Source of the DNA: JAWXCM01 sp034408745
GTDB taxonomy: Bacteria; Acidobacteriota; Terriglobia; Bryobacterales; Bryobacteraceae
Assembly: GCA_034408745.1 (NCBI GenBank)
Contig: JAWXCM010000393.1
Location: 7,744 to 71,743, forward strand
Direction: 5' to 3'
Length of the DNA: 64,000 nt
A program made the position numbers and the translations under genes. The notes beneath the pieces are model-generated. The model was not told where the DNA came from and made no database searches. It saw only the letters and a list, made by a program, of their open reading frames with translations. This document shows, piece after piece, positions 1-8,887 of the stretch (position 1 is the first letter of the stretch; every line of letters starts with the position of its first letter).

Positions 1-139
1 CCACCGCGGGTCCCTGAATCCGTGGAACGGGAGGGAGCGGAGCGGGCAGGCGCACCATGGGCAACTGCTGGACAGAAATGATCGACACCAGAACCACAGC
101 GCCCGCCGCGGCACATTGCAGAGTGAGTGAGGCGGCCAT
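1..139 (-). CDS. Partial N-terminus of a membrane-anchored, proline-rich protein (TonB-like?)
   Basis: Only the first 46 codons are inside the window; the gene continues past base 1. The frame opens with ATG at 139 and reads a hydrophobic stretch (about residues 11-22, AAAGAVVLVSII) followed by a proline-rich segment (about residues 27-42, ending PAPLPPVPRIQG). One membrane helix followed by Pro-rich periplasmic sequence is typical of TonB-family energy transducers, but it also fits other exported proteins. An AGAGG stretch lies about 14 bases before the ATG. I name no function with confidence. Confidence 0.4.
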   Translation of the reverse strand, partial: MAASLTLQCAAAGAVVLVSIISVQQLPMVRLPAPLPPVPRIQGPAV

Positions 140-279
140 GGTCCACGGCCGCCTCTGGAGTGTGAGAATGCTTTGTTCAAACATGACACTGGCTCAGACA
201 CCAGCGTCCGAATTTCGGTTCCGGAACTAATTTGCCGGAATTTCCGTCAAAATCAGTCAACTCACGCTAGCCTGAATAC

Positions 280-933
280 ATGGAGCCTCAGCTCGACCAG
301 GTGGAAGTTCGAATTCTCGGCTGTTTGATCGAGAAGGATATCACCACGCCGGAATACTATCCGATGACAATGAACGCGCTTGTCAACGCGTGTAACCAGA
401 AGTCCAACCGCGATCCTGCGGTCTCCTGGGATGAGGACGTGGTCTCAGACAGCGTCGATTCTCTGCGAGCGAAGCGGCTGATCGCATCGCTTACGGGCGG
501 TGGGAACCGCGTGGCGAAGTACGGCCAGCGCGTTCAGGAAATGCTGAATCTGGGGCGTCGGGAAATCGCGGTGCTGGCTGAACTGATGCTGCGGGGGCCA
601 CAGACTCTCGGCGAACTGCGCGACCGCGCCGGACGGATGCACAAGTTCAACGACACCGAAGAAGTGGAGCGCGTGCTGACGCATCTTCACGGACACGCAT
701 CGGGTCCGCTTGCGATGCAGATTCCAAGGCTTCCGGGACAGAAGGAAGCTCGCTATATTCACCTGCTGTCGGGCGAGCCCGACCTTGCTTCGCTCGCTGC
801 CGCGGCGGAATCCGGGCCTGCCCGAGCCCACGGTTCAGCGGAACTGGAGCAGCGTGTTCAGGCCCTTGAAGCCGAGGTCCGCGATCTTCGCGCGCTGGTC
901 GGAAGAATGGCCGCGGAACTCGGCGTCGAATAG
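280..933 (+). CDS. DUF480 (YceH-family) winged-helix protein
   Basis: The 217-residue product begins with the hallmark of the DUF480/YceH family: an ILGCLIEK stretch followed by TTPEYYPMTMNALVNACNQK (residues about 12-40), which forms the first of two winged-helix domains. The second runs through about residues 95-160 (LRGPQTLGELRDRA). The C-terminus (about 185-217) is a heptad-like helix (ELEQRVQALEAEVRDL) that could dimerise. Family members are cytoplasmic and probably bind DNA; no precise role is established. The gene stands alone, with its stop 6 bases from the stop of the convergent PLP gene. The ATG at 280 is the only sensible start. Confidence 0.9.
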   Translation: MEPQLDQVEVRILGCLIEKDITTPEYYPMTMNALVNACNQKSNRDPAVSWDEDVVSDSVDSLRAKRLIASLTGGGNRVAKYGQRVQEMLNLGRREIAVLAELMLRGPQTLGELRDRAGRMHKFNDTEEVERVLTHLHGHASGPLAMQIPRLPGQKEARYIHLLSGEPDLASLAAAAESGPARAHGSAELEQRVQALEAEVRDLRALVGRMAAELGVE

Positions 934-938
934 AGCTG

Positions 939-2174
939 TTACTGGCTCAGTCCTCTGGCCGCGATTTTCCATACGCCTTCCGGTCTGGTTCCGCGGTAGA
1001 CAAACATTCGGTCATAAAGGTTGACGGTGGGATCGCAGTGCGGCACAACGAACTCCACCTTGTCGCCGACTCGCAGCGGTCCCGAGGCTTTGGCGAGGTT
1101 CAGTTTGCCATGCTCATCGCCGCCCCAGGAGAACGTCGCGCCAGAGAATGGCTGAGGGCCGTCGCGCCACATGCGAATCGCCTCCGGCGGGAAGGGCTTG
1201 TCGGTGGAGAAGGCCTTGAGTCCGCCGTCAGTAACCACATCGTTCACGGTCGGCTGACTCACCACGGTTGTCAGCACCGTCAGCGACGTGCGGAAGTCCT
1301 TGTACACAGGCCCGTTCCTGCCGCCGATGCGGCTGTAGTCGACATCCATGAACATGAACGAACCCGGCTGCAACTCGGTTGTACCGTCGATATCCACGTC
1401 GATGTTGTATGTGCCGGTGGAACCGCCGGTCAGGAGGGAGCATTCGATTCCGGCCTTCTCGATGGCACGCCGTGTTTCGACTGCGGGAAGCATGCAACTT
1501 TTTGAGAAAGCGGCGCGTTCGTCGAAGCCCATGCGATGTGAGGCGTGTCCGGCATAAGCCTGCAGACCGGCAAGTTTGACGTTCTTCAGCTTCGAGATTG
1601 CCTGCGCGAGTTCAACGGCTTTGTCGCCCGTTGGAAGGCCCGTTCGGTTTCCAACAAACAAGTCTATGGCGAGGTTCAGACGGATTTTTGCGGCCTTGGC
1701 CGCCTCATTCAGATCACGCACGTTCTGGGCATCGTCGACGGAGAAGATGGTATCCGGCTTTTTCAGTGCCAGCGCGATGGCGCGTTCGATTTTGTACCGG
1801 CCGATCACCGCGGTAGTCACCAGCAGTCCCTTTGCACCGCCGCGTGCGAATGCTTCGGCTTCACTGATCTTGGCGGCGCAGCATCCCACGGCTCCGGCCT
1901 GAATTAAGCGGTTGGCGATTTCCGGGCATTTGTGCGTCTTACCGTGAGGCCGAAAAGTACGTTTGTGAGTACGGCAATGAGCCACCATCTGTGAGACATT
2001 GGCCTCAAAGGCGTCCAGATCCAGCATCAGCGCGGGCGTGGGAACATCCTCCATAGCCAGATAACCCTGGATTTCCCCGGTTTCGATCCGATTCTGAACA
2101 TCCTGCCAACTGCGTCCGGCTGTCTGGCCAAGTAACACCATGGGCGCTCCCGTTACGAATAGTCTCCGCTGCAT
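939..2174 (-). CDS. D-threonine aldolase/D-serine dehydratase-like PLP enzyme (DSD1 family)
   Basis: A 411-residue fold-type III PLP protein: alanine-racemase-like barrel at about residues 45-270, then a C-terminal beta domain. The PLP lysine lies in RPHGKTHK (Lys about 79). The C-terminal VVPHCDPTVN carries the His and Cys expected at the metal site of D-serine dehydratase/D-threonine aldolase enzymes. Family enzymes split beta-hydroxy D-amino acids. I chose ATG 2174 over 2192 because it begins MQRRLFVTGAPMVLL, which resembles a short export signal with an Arg pair; no clear ribosome site precedes either. It is divergent from the histidine kinase. A paralogue lacking the signal is at 25190-26293. 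The exact substrate is unknown. Confidence 0.8.
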   Translation of the reverse strand: MQRRLFVTGAPMVLLGQTAGRSWQDVQNRIETGEIQGYLAMEDVPTPALMLDLDAFEANVSQMVAHCRTHKRTFRPHGKTHKCPEIANRLIQAGAVGCCAAKISEAEAFARGGAKGLLVTTAVIGRYKIERAIALALKKPDTIFSVDDAQNVRDLNEAAKAAKIRLNLAIDLFVGNRTGLPTGDKAVELAQAISKLKNVKLAGLQAYAGHASHRMGFDERAAFSKSCMLPAVETRRAIEKAGIECSLLTGGSTGTYNIDVDIDGTTELQPGSFMFMDVDYSRIGGRNGPVYKDFRTSLTVLTTVVSQPTVNDVVTDGGLKAFSTDKPFPPEAIRMWRDGPQPFSGATFSWGGDEHGKLNLAKASGPLRVGDKVEFVVPHCDPTVNLYDRMFVYRGTRPEGVWKIAARGLSQ

Positions 2175-2234
2175 GTGCGGAAATTTTACCACTTGCAGCT
2201 ACGTTCCGGCGGGTCACCGGAGTATGATGTCAAT

Positions 2235-3257
2235 GTGTCGAACGCGGTTGGACTGGAGCCGGACTTGTGGCGTACCGCCATGGAGAGCACGGCTTTGGCT
2301 GTGATTATTGCCGATACCACCGGACAAATTGTCCGGTGCAACGAGGCAGCGAATCATATTTTGGGAACAAATGCGGCGGGAAATTATCTGACGGAGTATT
2401 TTCCGGAGTTTTCCTCTGATACTCGCCGGGCGGGCCAGGCGTTCCCATTTGCGGAAATGGCGGTTCGTAAGGGCGCGGATCCGCTGAGCGTTGAAGGCAC
2501 GGTGGCTGTCGGCGATTCGGGATGCGTGCTCACCTTTTCCGAAGGCGCGGAGCGACAGCGTTTGAAACAGGCCGCCGACCGCGCCAGCAAAGAACTGCAG
2601 GAGTTTGCCTATATCGTCTCTCACGATTTAAACGCACCGCTGCGTTCCGTAAAAGCATTTGTCGATCTGCTGCAACGGCGTTGTGCCCGCGTGCTGGATC
2701 AGGACGCCGTCGATTATCTCGGCTTCATCACGACCGGTGCGAAGGAAATGGAGTTGATGCTCAATTCCGTTCTGGCGTACTCGCAGGCAGGCCGATCGGA
2801 CAGGACGAACCCACAGGACACCGATGCGACAGGGATGCTGCAGTGGGCTCAGATGAACGTGGATGCGCTTGTCCGGCAGTCTGGAGCCACCATTATCGCG
2901 GACCCGTTGCCGCATGTATGGGTGGATTCCTCCCAGCTTGCACAAATATTCCAGCATTTATTGACAAATGCCCTGAAATTCCGGTCCGCAGAGTCGCCCC
3001 GTATTCATGTATCCGCTTTGGAGAACGGCGATGGCATGGTGGAGTTCGCTGTCAGCGACAACGGCACCGGGATCGAGCCGGAACAGCTGCAGCGAGTGTT
3101 CGGGGTGTTCCGGAGGCTTGTCGGAAAGGAAATACCCGGCACCGGCATTGGACTTCCCATTTGCCGTAAGATTGTCGAGGCTCACAACGGACGCATGTGG
3201 GCCGAATCGGAGCCAGGGAAGGGAAGCACCTTTCGATTCACACTGCCTGTCGCATGA
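2235..3257 (+). CDS. Soluble PAS sensor histidine kinase
   Basis: About 340 residues. A PAS-like sensor region comes first (STALAVIIADTTGQIVRCNE), then a HisKA dimerisation domain with the phospho-acceptor in EFAYIVSHDLNAPLRS (codon for His at 2622), and an HATPase_c domain with the N box (HLLTNALKFRS), DNGTGIEPEQ and GTGIGLPICRKIVEAHNG. No membrane segments, so it should sense a cytoplasmic signal. The H-box form SHDLNAPL is that of phytochrome-like kinases. No receiver or response regulator is adjacent. The frame is open back to an ATG at 2175, but that overlaps the divergent gene; GTG 2235 with CCGGAG upstream, or ATG 2280, are likelier starts. The stop overlaps the next start (ATGA), so the hydrolase is co-translated. 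Confidence 0.85.
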   Translation: MSNAVGLEPDLWRTAMESTALAVIIADTTGQIVRCNEAANHILGTNAAGNYLTEYFPEFSSDTRRAGQAFPFAEMAVRKGADPLSVEGTVAVGDSGCVLTFSEGAERQRLKQAADRASKELQEFAYIVSHDLNAPLRSVKAFVDLLQRRCARVLDQDAVDYLGFITTGAKEMELMLNSVLAYSQAGRSDRTNPQDTDATGMLQWAQMNVDALVRQSGATIIADPLPHVWVDSSQLAQIFQHLLTNALKFRSAESPRIHVSALENGDGMVEFAVSDNGTGIEPEQLQRVFGVFRRLVGKEIPGTGIGLPICRKIVEAHNGRMWAESEPGKGSTFRFTLPVA

Positions 3258-3874
3258 CCGAAGCCATACAGCAGGGACTGGTCCGCGGGACATTACACCG
3301 GGCGACTGGAGCTACCTCAGCCATCGTGTTGTCGCATGGCGCCGGATCGAATTCCAACGCGAAGATTATGGTGGCTCTGGCGGAGGCGTTCGCCGCCGCG
3401 GGCATCGACGCGCTGCGCATCGACCTGCCGTTTCGCCGGGCGCGCTCCGGTGGTTCGCCGCATCCGTCGACCTCAGGACGCGACCGCGAGGGGATTGTGG
3501 AAGCCGCGCGGCTTTTTAGCGGATATTCCCGTGTATATCTCGGTGGACATTCTTACGGCGGCCGACAGTCGAGCATGGTCGCTGCCGAGCAGCCTGACCT
3601 TGCCGGCGCATTGCTGTTGCTCTCCTACCCGCTGCATCCGCCGGGGAAGGCCGCTCAGCTGCGAACCGCCCATTTCCCGAACTTGCGCACTCCGGTGCTG
3701 TTTGTCCACGGCACCCGCGATCCGTTCGGCACGCCAGACGAGATGCGTGAAGCGCTGGCACTGATTCCGGCGCGAAATGAGCTGTATCTGATCGAAAAAG
3801 CCGGCCATGAGCTGAAGCCGGTTACCACCGATCCTTCAGAAGTGGTTCAGCGGTTCGGAATTTCCGCCACGTAA
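3254..3874 (+). CDS. Alpha/beta hydrolase (KANL3/Tex30-like, dienelactone-hydrolase fold)
   Basis: A 206-residue single-domain hydrolase. Visible parts are the oxyanion/early motif LSHGAGSNSNAK (about residues 27-37), the nucleophile elbow GGHSYGG (Ser about 100), the acid in VHGTRDPFGT and the base in EKAGHELKP. No signal peptide, so cytoplasmic. The start is fixed by the four-base ATGA overlap with the kinase stop, which means the two are one transcription unit. Its last 28 bases overlap the convergent PL22-like gene. The substrate cannot be told from sequence; this compact family includes esterases and uncharacterised hydrolases. Confidence 0.8.
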   Translation: MTEAIQQGLVRGTLHRATGATSAIVLSHGAGSNSNAKIMVALAEAFAAAGIDALRIDLPFRRARSGGSPHPSTSGRDREGIVEAARLFSGYSRVYLGGHSYGGRQSSMVAAEQPDLAGALLLLSYPLHPPGKAAQLRTAHFPNLRTPVLFVHGTRDPFGTPDEMREALALIPARNELYLIEKAGHELKPVTTDPSEVVQRFGISAT

Positions 3875-4956
3875 ACCTGAGTGGTCCCTGTGCGGTCGCT
3901 GGCGAAGGCGATCTTCGATTCGTCCCTCGACCAGGACGGATGGGGGTGCGTCCACTGCGGCCCGTATACCGTGTCTGTACCCGCTTCCATCCAACTTACG
4001 TTACCGCCGGACAAAGCCGCGCTGCGGGCAGCCGCGAAGTCCTTTGCCAGAGCATAACGGGAGGTCTTCCACTGCGAACCTCCGTTGCTGGCTCCGGCCG
4101 AGCATACGTCATGAATCGCACCCGATGCCACATCGACGGTCTGAATTCCCCGGTCGGGATGATTGGTATCGAAAAGCACTTCACTTCCCGAAGAATTCGG
4201 CGCAATATGCCAGCAATTGTGTTCGGCAATTGTACTGATTTCCCGAGTGGTCCAGTCCATGCGGCATAACCGAAAGGGCCAGACGGTGAAGAGCAAGTCT
4301 CCGGTTTGCCCGAGAAAGGTCTCGTGGACTACGAACTCGTCGTTGCTGTGCTGGTACAGGCACTCGAGGCCTGTGCCGTCGCGCTTAACCCGGTGCATGC
4401 GGGGCGCGGGATCCCCGGCAAACTCGATCCACTCCGGCTCCAGCGGATGGAACTGGGGGTGAATGCAGGTGCGGGGAAACGGGATCTGAATCCAGCCCGT
4501 CCCGTCGAGGCGCCCTGCCACCAGACCCTGATGAAACTTCGATTTGAAGGCCGCCGTGGCCCACTCGCCGTCGGCCGAAAGAGAAGCTTCGCCGAACTGC
4601 GCGCGCGGTATGTCGACCACGCAGCGCTCTTCGAGCGTGTCGAGACGGATGGCCCAGAGACTGCCACCGCGCGTGAACACGATCTCATTCCGCGAAGGCT
4701 GATATGCCGGCGAGAACGGGTGGATGGGAACGCCCGATGTAACCTGCCGCATGGATCCGTCGCGCAGCGAAGCAATCCACAGCTGCGCGTCGCCGGTTCG
4801 ATACGAAGTAAAAAACAGCTCCTCGTCGCCCGGCAGAAACGAACTTTGCAGGAAATAACTCGGGTGATTTATGGACGAATGCGAAGTGATCTGAAGCACC
4901 CGCGTCCCGGTTGCCGGGTCGCGATGCTCCAACCACTCCGCGTCGACTTGCGTCAT
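3847..4956 (-). CDS. Oligogalacturonate lyase-like seven-bladed propeller (PL22 type)
   Basis: 369 residues made of TolB-like blades (FFTSYRTGDAQLWIASL; SWSRDESKIAFASDRTG). The pattern matches oligogalacturonate lyases of family PL22: His 211 at the position of the catalytic base, His 250, and Gln 334, His 337 and His 339 in YGPQWTHPHPSW, the same Q-x2-H-x-H spacing as the metal ligands described for that family. The assignment of residues is my alignment by eye. There is no signal peptide, as expected for a cytoplasmic enzyme that splits short unsaturated pectin fragments. It is last in a three-gene minus-strand operon, overlapping the MetE-like gene by ATGA. Confidence 0.7.
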   Translation of the reverse strand: MTQVDAEWLEHRDPATGTRVLQITSHSSINHPSYFLQSSFLPGDEELFFTSYRTGDAQLWIASLRDGSMRQVTSGVPIHPFSPAYQPSRNEIVFTRGGSLWAIRLDTLEERCVVDIPRAQFGEASLSADGEWATAAFKSKFHQGLVAGRLDGTGWIQIPFPRTCIHPQFHPLEPEWIEFAGDPAPRMHRVKRDGTGLECLYQHSNDEFVVHETFLGQTGDLLFTVWPFRLCRMDWTTREISTIAEHNCWHIAPNSSGSEVLFDTNHPDRGIQTVDVASGAIHDVCSAGASNGGSQWKTSRYALAKDFAAARSAALSGGNVSWMEAGTDTVYGPQWTHPHPSWSRDESKIAFASDRTGTTQVYVAEIPNR

Positions 4957-5954
4957 GCGCTGTGGCGGCCCTCGTACAGGTCGCGACCACGAACCAGCGC
5001 CAGCATTTTCCGGTCGGCAATGGAGCGCTTCAGCATCCAGAAGCCACAGTCGGGATGCACCCAGCCGAGCCTTCCGGGGCCTACCATCTTCACGATTCGT
5101 TCGATGCGGGAAGCGACATCCTCGGCTGTTTCCACGTGATTTACCTTGACGTCGATTACGCCGAGTCCGAGGGAGATACGTGGGTCGACGTCCCGGAACG
5201 CTTCCAGATCGTCAGCCGGACGGTGCGCCAGTTCCAGCACCACATGATTCGCGCGAAGCGAGTTGAGGAAGCCGATGAGAGCCTTCCATTCGCCCTTCTG
5301 AATGGTCTGCCCACCGTAATTGCCAAAGCAAAGATGAACGGCCTTCTCGCCTTCAAAACCGTCGAGCACCACATTGATAGCCGCCGCCGCCAGCGGAGCA
5401 TCGGCCGGATTACCGGGAACGTTTGCCTCGTCCACCTGCAGGCAGGTGCACGGCAGCCCGCGGACTTGCTGTGAGAGCACCTCGGCGATGGCCATGGTCA
5501 GCTTCTCAAAGTCGCGGTAATGCAGATCAAGCAACGTTCGCGACAGCATGTAGGGGCTGGTTACTGTGAACTTGAACGGCCCACCCGCGACGCTGGCGGC
5601 GCGCTCGCAGTCGGCCAGCAGATTCAGGCCGCCCTCGCCGAGCGCGCCTTCCACCACAGCCGCTGCTTTGTTGCGAAACCGCATCTGTGCGAGCTGGGCA
5701 AACGCTTCATGGTCGCTGCGGCCGACACGGGTTCGAATGCCCGACATCGGCCTCACGAAGTACTCGATCATCCCGTTGGTGTCCGGGTGATTGACATCGA
5801 AACGGTAGAACTCGCCGTCAACCGGAAGATCGATGCCCAGCTGGCGCTGCAGGGAGAACACCATGCGCGTAGCATCGATGAGTGCCGCCTCACTGGGGAG
5901 AGCCGCCAGCCAGTCAGGCAGAGGATACGAACCAACAGTTGTAGTACGAATCAT
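4953..5954 (-). CDS. MetE C-terminal-domain-only methyltransferase (core methionine-synthase-like)
   Basis: 333 residues forming only the catalytic barrel of cobalamin-independent methionine synthase; the N-terminal half of MetE is absent. The zinc/thiol-binding set can be read: His 207 and Cys 209 in AVHLCFGNYGG, Glu 241 in LELAHRP, and Cys 303 in VHPDCGFWML. The opening MIRTTTVGSYPLP is typical of this family. Such stand-alone cores transfer methyl groups to a thiol and include short methionine synthases that do not use folate; many others are uncharacterised. The start at 5954 overlaps the upstream stop by one base (TAATG) and the stop overlaps the next start (ATGA), so the three genes are translated together. 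Confidence 0.75.
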   Translation of the reverse strand: MIRTTTVGSYPLPDWLAALPSEAALIDATRMVFSLQRQLGIDLPVDGEFYRFDVNHPDTNGMIEYFVRPMSGIRTRVGRSDHEAFAQLAQMRFRNKAAAVVEGALGEGGLNLLADCERAASVAGGPFKFTVTSPYMLSRTLLDLHYRDFEKLTMAIAEVLSQQVRGLPCTCLQVDEANVPGNPADAPLAAAAINVVLDGFEGEKAVHLCFGNYGGQTIQKGEWKALIGFLNSLRANHVVLELAHRPADDLEAFRDVDPRISLGLGVIDVKVNHVETAEDVASRIERIVKMVGPGRLGWVHPDCGFWMLKRSIADRKMLALVRGRDLYEGRHSA

Positions 5955-7249
5955 TAAACTTTCCCGGGCACCACATAGCCCTTGCGGTAGTCGCGCGTTG
6001 TGAGACGGTCCGCGGCGGAATCGCCGAAGAACTTCTCCGCTTTCGGGTCGAAATGAACGGACTGGCCGACGCGATAGGCGATGTTCGCCAGGTGGCACAT
6101 ATCGGCCGAAAGTACGCCAATTTCGACCTCAGCGTGCAGGTCCTTGTAGTCGCGGCTGCGGCAGGCGGCGAGGAAGTTGGCCATGTGCAGTTTGGTATCG
6201 CTGCCGCGCTCGGCCTTTTCGTCGAGCACCTTTTCGCGCTTCTGGCCCTTGTAGAGCTGGAATCCGCGGCCATTCACTGCGAGCGTGCCTTCGCTGCCGA
6301 AGAACAGGTCGCCGACCACGTTGGTTTCCGTCATGCCCATCTGGCCTTCGTTGGTGTAGCTGACGTTGCGGACTTCGAAGGTGAGCTCTTTGTCGCCGTA
6401 GTCGAAGTGCGCGATCTGGGTATTGGGCGTTTCGCCGTCGTCGTTCCACACGTAGCGGCCGCCGGTGGAGGTGATTTTGGTGGGCAGGTCGACGCCGAGG
6501 CCCCAGCGCGCGATATCCATTTCATGCACGCCCTGGTTGCCGATGTCGCCATTGCCGGTGTCCCAGAACCAGTGCCAGTTGTAGGCGAAGCGCAGTTCGT
6601 TGAAGGGCCGCATGGGCGCGGGTCCGAGGAACTTGTCCCAGTCGAGGCCCGCGGGCGTTGCCGCATCGGGCTTGTGACCGATGGATTCGCGGCCCTTGAA
6701 GCAGAGTCCGCGAGCACCATACACTTTGCCGATGGCGCCTTCGTGCACCATCTTGATGGCCTTCATTTTGTGGGGAATGGACCGGCTCTGGCTGCCGACC
6801 TGCACCATGCGCTTGTACTTGCGGGCGGCTTCCACCATCTTGCGGCCTTCGTAGATGTTGTGGCAGGCTGGCTTTTCGATGTAAACGTCTTTGCCGGCCT
6901 GGCAGGCCCATATGGTCGCCAGCGCGTGCCAGTGGTTGGGCAGGGGCATGGAAACAGCGGCTACGTCTTTGTCATCGAAGACCTTCCGCATGTCGTCGTA
7001 GCCTTTGGGCGTCTTCCCGCCATTGGCTTTGGTAACCAGCGCCTGGCCGCGTTCTACCGCTGCCTGGTTGACGTCGCAGAGTCCGATGATTTCGGCTTCC
7101 GGCAACCCGCCCATTTCCTGCATGTGGGCGCGGCCTCGGCCGCCCAGACCCACTACTACGACAGGAATTCTGTCGTTCGCTCCCCAAATCCGCGTCGATG
7201 CCAGCGCCGACCCGGCTGCCAGTACAAACGTCCGCCGTGACGAATCCAT
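5954..7249 (-). CDS. Exported Gfo/Idh/MocA-family oxidoreductase
   Basis: 431 residues. The N-terminus carries a twin-arginine signal (MDSSRRTFVLAAGSALA), so it is folded with cofactor and exported, as is common for this family in Acidobacteria and Planctomycetes. The Rossmann motif is VVVGLGGRGRAHM (about residues 31-43); the EKPACHN motif around residue 130 is the family signature with the catalytic lysine. The C-terminal half is the substrate-binding alpha/beta domain. Members are NAD(P)-dependent dehydrogenases acting on sugars or inositols. It leads an operon with a MetE-core-like and a PL22-like gene, suggesting a role in breakdown of plant cell-wall derived material. Confidence 0.85.
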   Translation of the reverse strand: MDSSRRTFVLAAGSALASTRIWGANDRIPVVVVGLGGRGRAHMQEMGGLPEAEIIGLCDVNQAAVERGQALVTKANGGKTPKGYDDMRKVFDDKDVAAVSMPLPNHWHALATIWACQAGKDVYIEKPACHNIYEGRKMVEAARKYKRMVQVGSQSRSIPHKMKAIKMVHEGAIGKVYGARGLCFKGRESIGHKPDAATPAGLDWDKFLGPAPMRPFNELRFAYNWHWFWDTGNGDIGNQGVHEMDIARWGLGVDLPTKITSTGGRYVWNDDGETPNTQIAHFDYGDKELTFEVRNVSYTNEGQMGMTETNVVGDLFFGSEGTLAVNGRGFQLYKGQKREKVLDEKAERGSDTKLHMANFLAACRSRDYKDLHAEVEIGVLSADMCHLANIAYRVGQSVHFDPKAEKFFGDSAADRLTTRDYRKGYVVPGKV

Positions 7250-7392
7250 GCCTGAAGACCTCCTGAAACTCGGTTCACCGAAATTCTATCAGGAGGTCTC
7301 GAGGCGGTAGTGGGTCAGCTTGAAAATGCCCACTCTTGACGTCGGCACAGGAAGACCAGGAAGCGGCCGACTCGGACTAAAAAGCCCAATGG

Positions 7393-7929
<537 letters not shown>

Positions 7930-7964
7930 CAGCCAAGGCTACCGCAGATTGGGAATGCTAACGG

Positions 7965-8543
7965 CTAGTTGTCTTCCTCGTTGTCCTCGTCTCTGGAGCT
8001 CTTTTTCTTCGACGGCGAGCCTTTGTCAGAGAGCACGCCGTCGAGGCCGCCGCCTTTGAGCAATTTCGAAGCCCGCATCAGGGATGCCAGGTCGGGCGGC
8101 CCGTCAATCTGCACAAAGGTGAGTTGACGGGGCTCGGCGGCGAGGATTGTGAGCCCTCCGCTGCCGTTGGCGCTCTTGTGAAGCCACATCTCCACCTGCT
8201 CCTCACCGTCCTTGACTTCCATGAACTTGGTCCATCCGGGCCCGCCCAGCTGTTTGCGGACGGCCTCCACATCGGCCTTCGTGTAGGCGCCCTTCTCGGC
8301 GAACTCGTAGGTTCGGATGGTGACGCCTTTGAGCTTGGCGATGACGTCCTTCAACTGCTTCCCGTCGCCACTGTCGTCGGTAAGGACCGAGGTGGCCAGT
8401 CCCAGCGTTTCCGGTGTCAGAGTCACTACGCTCGATTCTTTGGCTTTGCTCGCGAACTTGTCCCATGCGCTTAAATCGATATTCTGGTTTTGTCCGAACA
8501 CCGTGGCCGCTGCCAGCACGCACAATCCGATTGCTTTCCTCAT
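7965..8543 (-). CDS. DUF4252 secreted protein
   Basis: 192 residues: a signal peptide (MRKAIGLCVLAAATVFG), then a DUF4252-type domain (TLTPETLGLATSVL, VTIRTYEFAEKGAYTKADVE, GPGWTKFMEVKDGEEQVEMW, LTFVQIDGPPDLASLM), then a charged low-complexity tail (SPSKKKSSRDEDNEEDN). DUF4252 proteins are exported, often lipoproteins, and frequently sit behind ECF sigma and anti-sigma genes, as here. The start at 8543 overlaps the anti-sigma stop by ATGA, so the three genes form one operon in the order sigma, anti-sigma, DUF4252. It may be an effector or sensor of that switch; the role is not known. Confidence 0.8.
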   Translation of the reverse strand: MRKAIGLCVLAAATVFGQNQNIDLSAWDKFASKAKESSVVTLTPETLGLATSVLTDDSGDGKQLKDVIAKLKGVTIRTYEFAEKGAYTKADVEAVRKQLGGPGWTKFMEVKDGEEQVEMWLHKSANGSGGLTILAAEPRQLTFVQIDGPPDLASLMRASKLLKGGGLDGVLSDKGSPSKKKSSRDEDNEEDN

Positions 8544-8887
8544 TGCTGTCCTCTTGTTCGAAATACTCTTGTCTGTGCCAGCTCCAGCTTGGAGGCTGTA
8601 ATCTCCATCGCCCGTGCGAACTGCCCGAGGGCCTGCTCGGCTTTGGCTCGCTGCTGCCGCTCGCGCCCGACGCGCTGGTACTGCAACGCACCCAGGCCCA
8701 GGACGGCGATCAACACCGCCGCCATTGCCGGGGCCATTATCCACGACCACCAACTCGCCTGCGCCACCGGCGCTGACCGCTTTGGTTCATCCAGCCTTGC
8801 CAGCACACGATTCGCGAAACCGTCTCGAGGCTCCCGCCTCCGCAGTCCCTGCCTCAACAATTCTTCTTCCCGCTGAAACTCGTTCAT
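8540..8887 (-). CDS. Small single-span protein, probable anti-sigma factor
   Basis: 115 residues: a charged cytoplasmic N-terminus (MNEFQREEELLRQGLRRREP), one membrane helix (about residues 46-68, WWSWIMAPAMAAVLIAVLGLGAL), and a basic, helical C-terminus (GRERQQRAKAEQALGQFARAM). It overlaps the sigma gene upstream and the DUF4252 gene downstream by four bases each. Position and topology argue for an anti-sigma factor that holds the ECF sigma at the membrane. There is no zinc-binding HxxxCxxC motif, so it is not a ZAS-type protein. The assignment rests mainly on context. Confidence 0.6.
   Translation of the reverse strand: MNEFQREEELLRQGLRRREPRDGFANRVLARLDEPKRSAPVAQASWWSWIMAPAMAAVLIAVLGLGALQYQRVGRERQQRAKAEQALGQFARAMEITASKLELAQTRVFRTRGQQ

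Noticed and set aside
1038..1505. 155-codon plus-strand frame over the PLP enzyme
   Set aside because: Antisense shadow; the minus-strand frame has the PLP lysine and metal motifs.
6053..7240. A 395-codon plus-strand frame across the Gfo/Idh/MocA gene
   Set aside because: Composition is Val/Ala/His-rich shadow sequence with no motif, while the minus strand has a Tat signal, Rossmann motif and EKP.
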